NCBI GenBank assembly: GCA_020846515.1
Contig: JADLDX010000185.1
Coordinates: 1-5,493 of the forward strand
DNA length: 5,493 nt
Direction: 5' to 3'
Origin: Pirellulaceae bacterium
GTDB taxonomy: Bacteria > Planctomycetota > Planctomycetia > Pirellulales > Pirellulaceae
In this document: positions 5,081 to 5,493 of the stretch, piece after piece
Numbering within the stretch: position 1 is the stretch's first letter
Layout: each line of letters starts with the position of its first letter
The notes under the pieces: model-generated
Seen by the model: only the letters and a program-made list of their open reading frames with translations
What the model was told of the DNA's origin: nothing
Databases searched by the model: none
Program-made: the position numbers and the translations under genes

Positions 5081-5493
5081 ATGGCTCGGCAGGCGAGAGG
5101 GGAAGTGTTTTCACCGGATGAGATTGCGATCGTCCATGTGATGAATCGCGTCGTGCGGCGCTGCTTTCTGATGGGCTACGATGCCCTGACGGGCAAGAAC
5201 TACGATCATCGCAAGCAGTGGATCGAAGACCAGTTCCAGCGACTGGCCGCATTCTTTGCCATCGATTTGCTTTGTTATGCTGTCATGAGCAACCATTTTC
5301 ACTTGGTGTTACGCTCACGACCGGATATCGCTGCCAGTTGGACCAGGCACGAGGTGGCTAAGCGATGGTTGGAACTGTGCCCCAAACGCAAACGCAAGGA
5401 TGGCACACCCTGCGAGCCCAATGCTGCCGAAATCCGAGCGATCACATCCAATGAGATTTTGGTGAAGGAGTATCGCCGGCGGTTGAGCGACAT
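5081..5493 (+). CDS. IS200-like / REP-associated HUH transposase, C-terminus beyond the window
   Basis: The 137 visible residues belong to the Y1 (HUH) transposase superfamily. The metal-binding motif is H72-F73-H74 in MSNHFHLVLRSRP (69-81), preceded by the predicted first strand IAIVHVMNRVVRRCFL (15-30) and a helix-strand segment, WIEDQFQRLAAFFAIDLLCYAV (47-68). RAYTs and IS200/IS605 TnpA cut and join single-stranded DNA at hairpins through one tyrosine. In RAYTs that tyrosine follows further on, often near a Y-x-x-LNP-like motif, and it lies beyond the right edge here. Residues 82-137 (EVAKRWLELCPKRKRKDGTP...) look like the insertion of a longer planctomycete version of the family. The gene points away from the minus-strand run and starts 270 bases after the repeat array, which is its likely substrate. 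RAYTs are usually single-copy host-kept genes, so it need not be a mobile element. Whether the full gene is intact cannot be seen. Confidence 0.85.
   Translation, partial: MARQARGEVFSPDEIAIVHVMNRVVRRCFLMGYDALTGKNYDHRKQWIEDQFQRLAAFFAIDLLCYAVMSNHFHLVLRSRPDIAASWTRHEVAKRWLELCPKRKRKDGTPCEPNAAEIRAITSNEILVKEYRRRLSD

Noticed and set aside
5111..5493. Minus-strand open frames opposite the transposase
   Set aside because: They are shadows of the plus-strand gene with the HFH motif and a good ribosome binding site.

Overview
The window looks like a piece of a planctomycete chromosome, probably from the Pirellulaceae (Rhodopirellula/Blastopirellula type). Three things suggest this: an ECF-type sigma factor directly coupled to a Hanks-type Ser/Thr kinase with a multi-pass membrane tail, small secreted and membrane proteins of a style typical of that group, and an HUH transposase whose N-terminus resembles a family that is abundant in planctomycetes. 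This placement is inference from protein style; no rRNA or other marker is present.

Five genes run on the minus strand, reading from right to left. A small two-helix membrane protein (4275-3979) is followed by a small secreted protein (3943-3527). After a 264-base gap with a candidate -10 box, a dyad and a hairpin come the sigma factor (3262-2591), the Ser/Thr kinase (2587-845, three bases after the sigma stop) and a secreted ClpP/SppA/NfeD-class serine protease (749 to beyond the left edge). The sigma-kinase pair is almost certainly one transcriptional unit and the protease may belong to it. The layout suggests a membrane kinase that controls its own sigma factor by phosphorylation; no anti-sigma factor is visible.

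To the right lies about 800 bases without a convincing gene (4276-5080). Its core (4478-4811) is an array of related imperfect repeats built on GGGGACACA...GCTAGCA, in two alternating types (A-C-B-D), closed by a 14-bp inverted copy that makes a long hairpin. The longer type folds into a conserved imperfect hairpin with an unpaired GGGGACACAG foot. Between the array and the next gene is a possible gene remnant with a frameshift at a G5 run. At the right edge, on the plus strand, begins a transposase with an HFH (HUH) motif, similar to REP-associated tyrosine transposases (RAYTs); it is cut by the window end before its catalytic tyrosine.

The most interesting hypothesis is that array and transposase form a planctomycete REP/RAYT-like system in which the GGGGACA hairpins are the substrate of the neighbouring enzyme. 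The second is the sigma-kinase pair, where a serine (Ser57) sits in the core-binding sigma-2.2 helix where many ECF factors have an acidic residue.
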